Source of the DNA: Tethya wilhelma | Taxonomy: Eukaryota; Porifera; Demospongiae; Tethyida; Tethyidae | Reading direction: 5' to 3' | Length of the DNA stretch: 64,000 bases | Assembly: GCA_964030475.1 (NCBI GenBank) | Contig: CAXIPT010000005.1 | Span: 3,965,709 to 4,029,708 of the forward strand | Shown: one piece after another, positions 63,964 through 64,000 of the stretch | How the letters are laid out: every line of letters starts with the position of its first letter | Numbering within the stretch: position 1 is the stretch's first letter | The notes under the pieces: model-generated | Told to the model about the DNA's origin: nothing | What the model saw: only the letters and a program-made list of their open reading frames with translations | The model's database searches: none | Made by a program: the position numbers and the translations under genes

Positions 63964-64000
63964 CAATAATACAGCTATAAATTTAATTCAAAGCAAAGAA
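63551..64000. other. GLB1 upstream region with a CA microsatellite
   Basis: A long (CA)n run at about 63866-63962, with non-CA bases near 63890-63908. No other gene starts before the window ends. Confidence 0.6.

Overview
The window looks like a piece of a sponge (demosponge, Amphimedon-like) genome. It is AT-rich, has short GT-AG introns, many dinucleotide microsatellites and several small terminal-inverted-repeat elements. Conserved animal genes (POLD3, a talin, ovothiol synthase, lysosomal beta-galactosidase) sit among lineage-expanded families (death-domain, ankyrin/ROCO, multipass membrane, kelch and TRAF-like proteins). The species call is inference from gene content; no search was run. 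A draft-assembly origin is shown by isolated single N bases (8422, 16255, 19019, 25918, 52530) and one 392-base gap (40220-40611).

Layout. 1-4.5 kb: 3' part of POLD3 (+). 5.2-10.4 kb: a 13-exon gene (+) joining a complete talin head and the first talin rod bundles directly to a C-terminal death domain; this is the most striking gene here. 11.1-23 kb: a duplicated block with three copies of a cysteine-motif multipass membrane protein (one intact, one collapsed around a single N, one decayed), plus broken copies of the OvoA and POLD3 3' ends and a solitary death-domain exon. 23.6-28.6 kb: OvoA, the ovothiol synthase (-). 28.7-32.6 kb: a long membrane protein with a beta-helix-like ectodomain (-), split by one base in a homopolymer. 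33.6-39.0 kb: a DAPK/ROCO-like gene (-) with ankyrin repeats, a death domain, Roc GTPase, COR and a second death domain, interrupted by an 8-bp tandem duplication. 39.3-49.5 kb: a transposon-rich stretch with a truncated Helitron, several inverted-repeat elements and two near-identical copies of an uncharacterised gene on either side. 49.7-50.5 kb: a short TRAF-like RING/zinc-finger gene (-). 50.9-52.3 kb: a death-domain protein (+) with a clear TATA box. 52.0-54.1 kb: a 486-bp direct repeat next to an N. 54.8-57.8 kb: an F-box/LRR-like gene (-) with two frameshifts, divergent from two tandem coiled-coil/kelch genes (+) at 58.0-61.0 kb. 61.4-63.6 kb: beta-galactosidase GLB1 (-).

How the genes relate. 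Four or five loci carry death-fold domains (talin fusion, ROCO protein with two, solitary exon, 51 kb protein), and a TRAF-like RING gene lies among them. I infer a local concentration of cell-death or innate-signalling components, with the talin fusion suggesting a link between integrin adhesion and death-fold signalling. POLD3, OvoA and GLB1 are unrelated housekeeping or metabolic genes.
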